64,000 nt of DNA from Paragordius varius (taxonomy: Eukaryota; Nematomorpha), in the NCBI GenBank assembly GCA_964247055.1, contig OZ176052.1, positions 6,944,001-7,008,000 on the forward strand. The letters run 5' to 3'. Below the pieces are notes generated by a model that worked only from the letters and a program-made list of their open reading frames with translations, was not told where the DNA came from and did no database searches. The position numbers and the translations under genes are program-made. Positions 63,901 through 64,000 of the stretch are shown here, piece after piece (position 1 is the stretch's first letter; every line of letters begins with the position of its first letter).

Positions 63901-64000
63901 CAAAAGTTATCAATGCTTATAAGATAGCAAAATTAAAATATTCTATTTTATTATGTAATATAGGCCAAAAAATACATATTTTACCCTTTTTTAAGTCAAC
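60923..64000. other. Gene-free interval to the window end
   Basis: No exon pair, RNA gene or clear transposon was found. A short minus-strand frame near 63150-63175 (MESGSLTCGFR) is noted, but its setting does not support a gene. Confidence 0.45.

Overview
The window is a very AT-rich, repeat-laden stretch of an animal nuclear genome. It has split genes with GT-AG introns, a Pol III 5S rRNA gene, a satellite array, LINE and mariner/Tc1-like relics and many palindromic MITE-like elements. It carries an estrogen-related-receptor (ERR, NR3B) gene, a receptor class known only from animals. The species cannot be named from the sequence. The receptor ligand-binding domain is quite diverged and the proteins are rich in Asn/Ser, which suggests a fast-evolving, AT-biased lineage.

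Layout. 1-6460 is a tandem satellite of about 62 bp per unit, with nested higher-order periods near 490 and 2041 bp. 7427-17920 (minus) is a complete ERR gene in eight coding exons (917 codons plus stop, every exon phase closes), ending about 1 kb from the satellite. 17921-24201 has no gene I can support, but holds a 1.1-kb foldback element and transposon scraps. 24202-34375 (minus) is an unrecognised multi-exon gene ('gene C') whose introns are full of mobile DNA: an inverted pair of DDE transposase relics, several copies of a TIR element with GGGGTA...TACCCC ends, and a LINE nested inside one of those copies. 34425-34543 is a single 5S rRNA gene. It sits in the short gap between the 5' end of gene C and a small divergent gene ('gene E', plus, 34799-38254). 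39330-49859 (plus) is a complete TEX2-type lipid-transfer protein gene in 19 coding exons (1430 aa). 50-64 kb is sparse, with a decayed mariner, further TIR elements, an ankyrin-like fragment and a weakly supported small secreted-protein gene near 59-60.7 kb.

Function. ERR is an orphan nuclear receptor that binds DNA in the nucleus. TEX2 proteins are ER membrane proteins with PH-like and SMP domains that move lipid at membrane contact sites. There is no sign that the neighbouring genes share a pathway. They look like independent animal genes separated by transposon-derived DNA.

The reading frames of the ERR and TEX2 genes were assembled by hand from splice signals, phase and family motifs. 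The boundaries of genes C, E and the 59-kb gene are less secure and are marked so.
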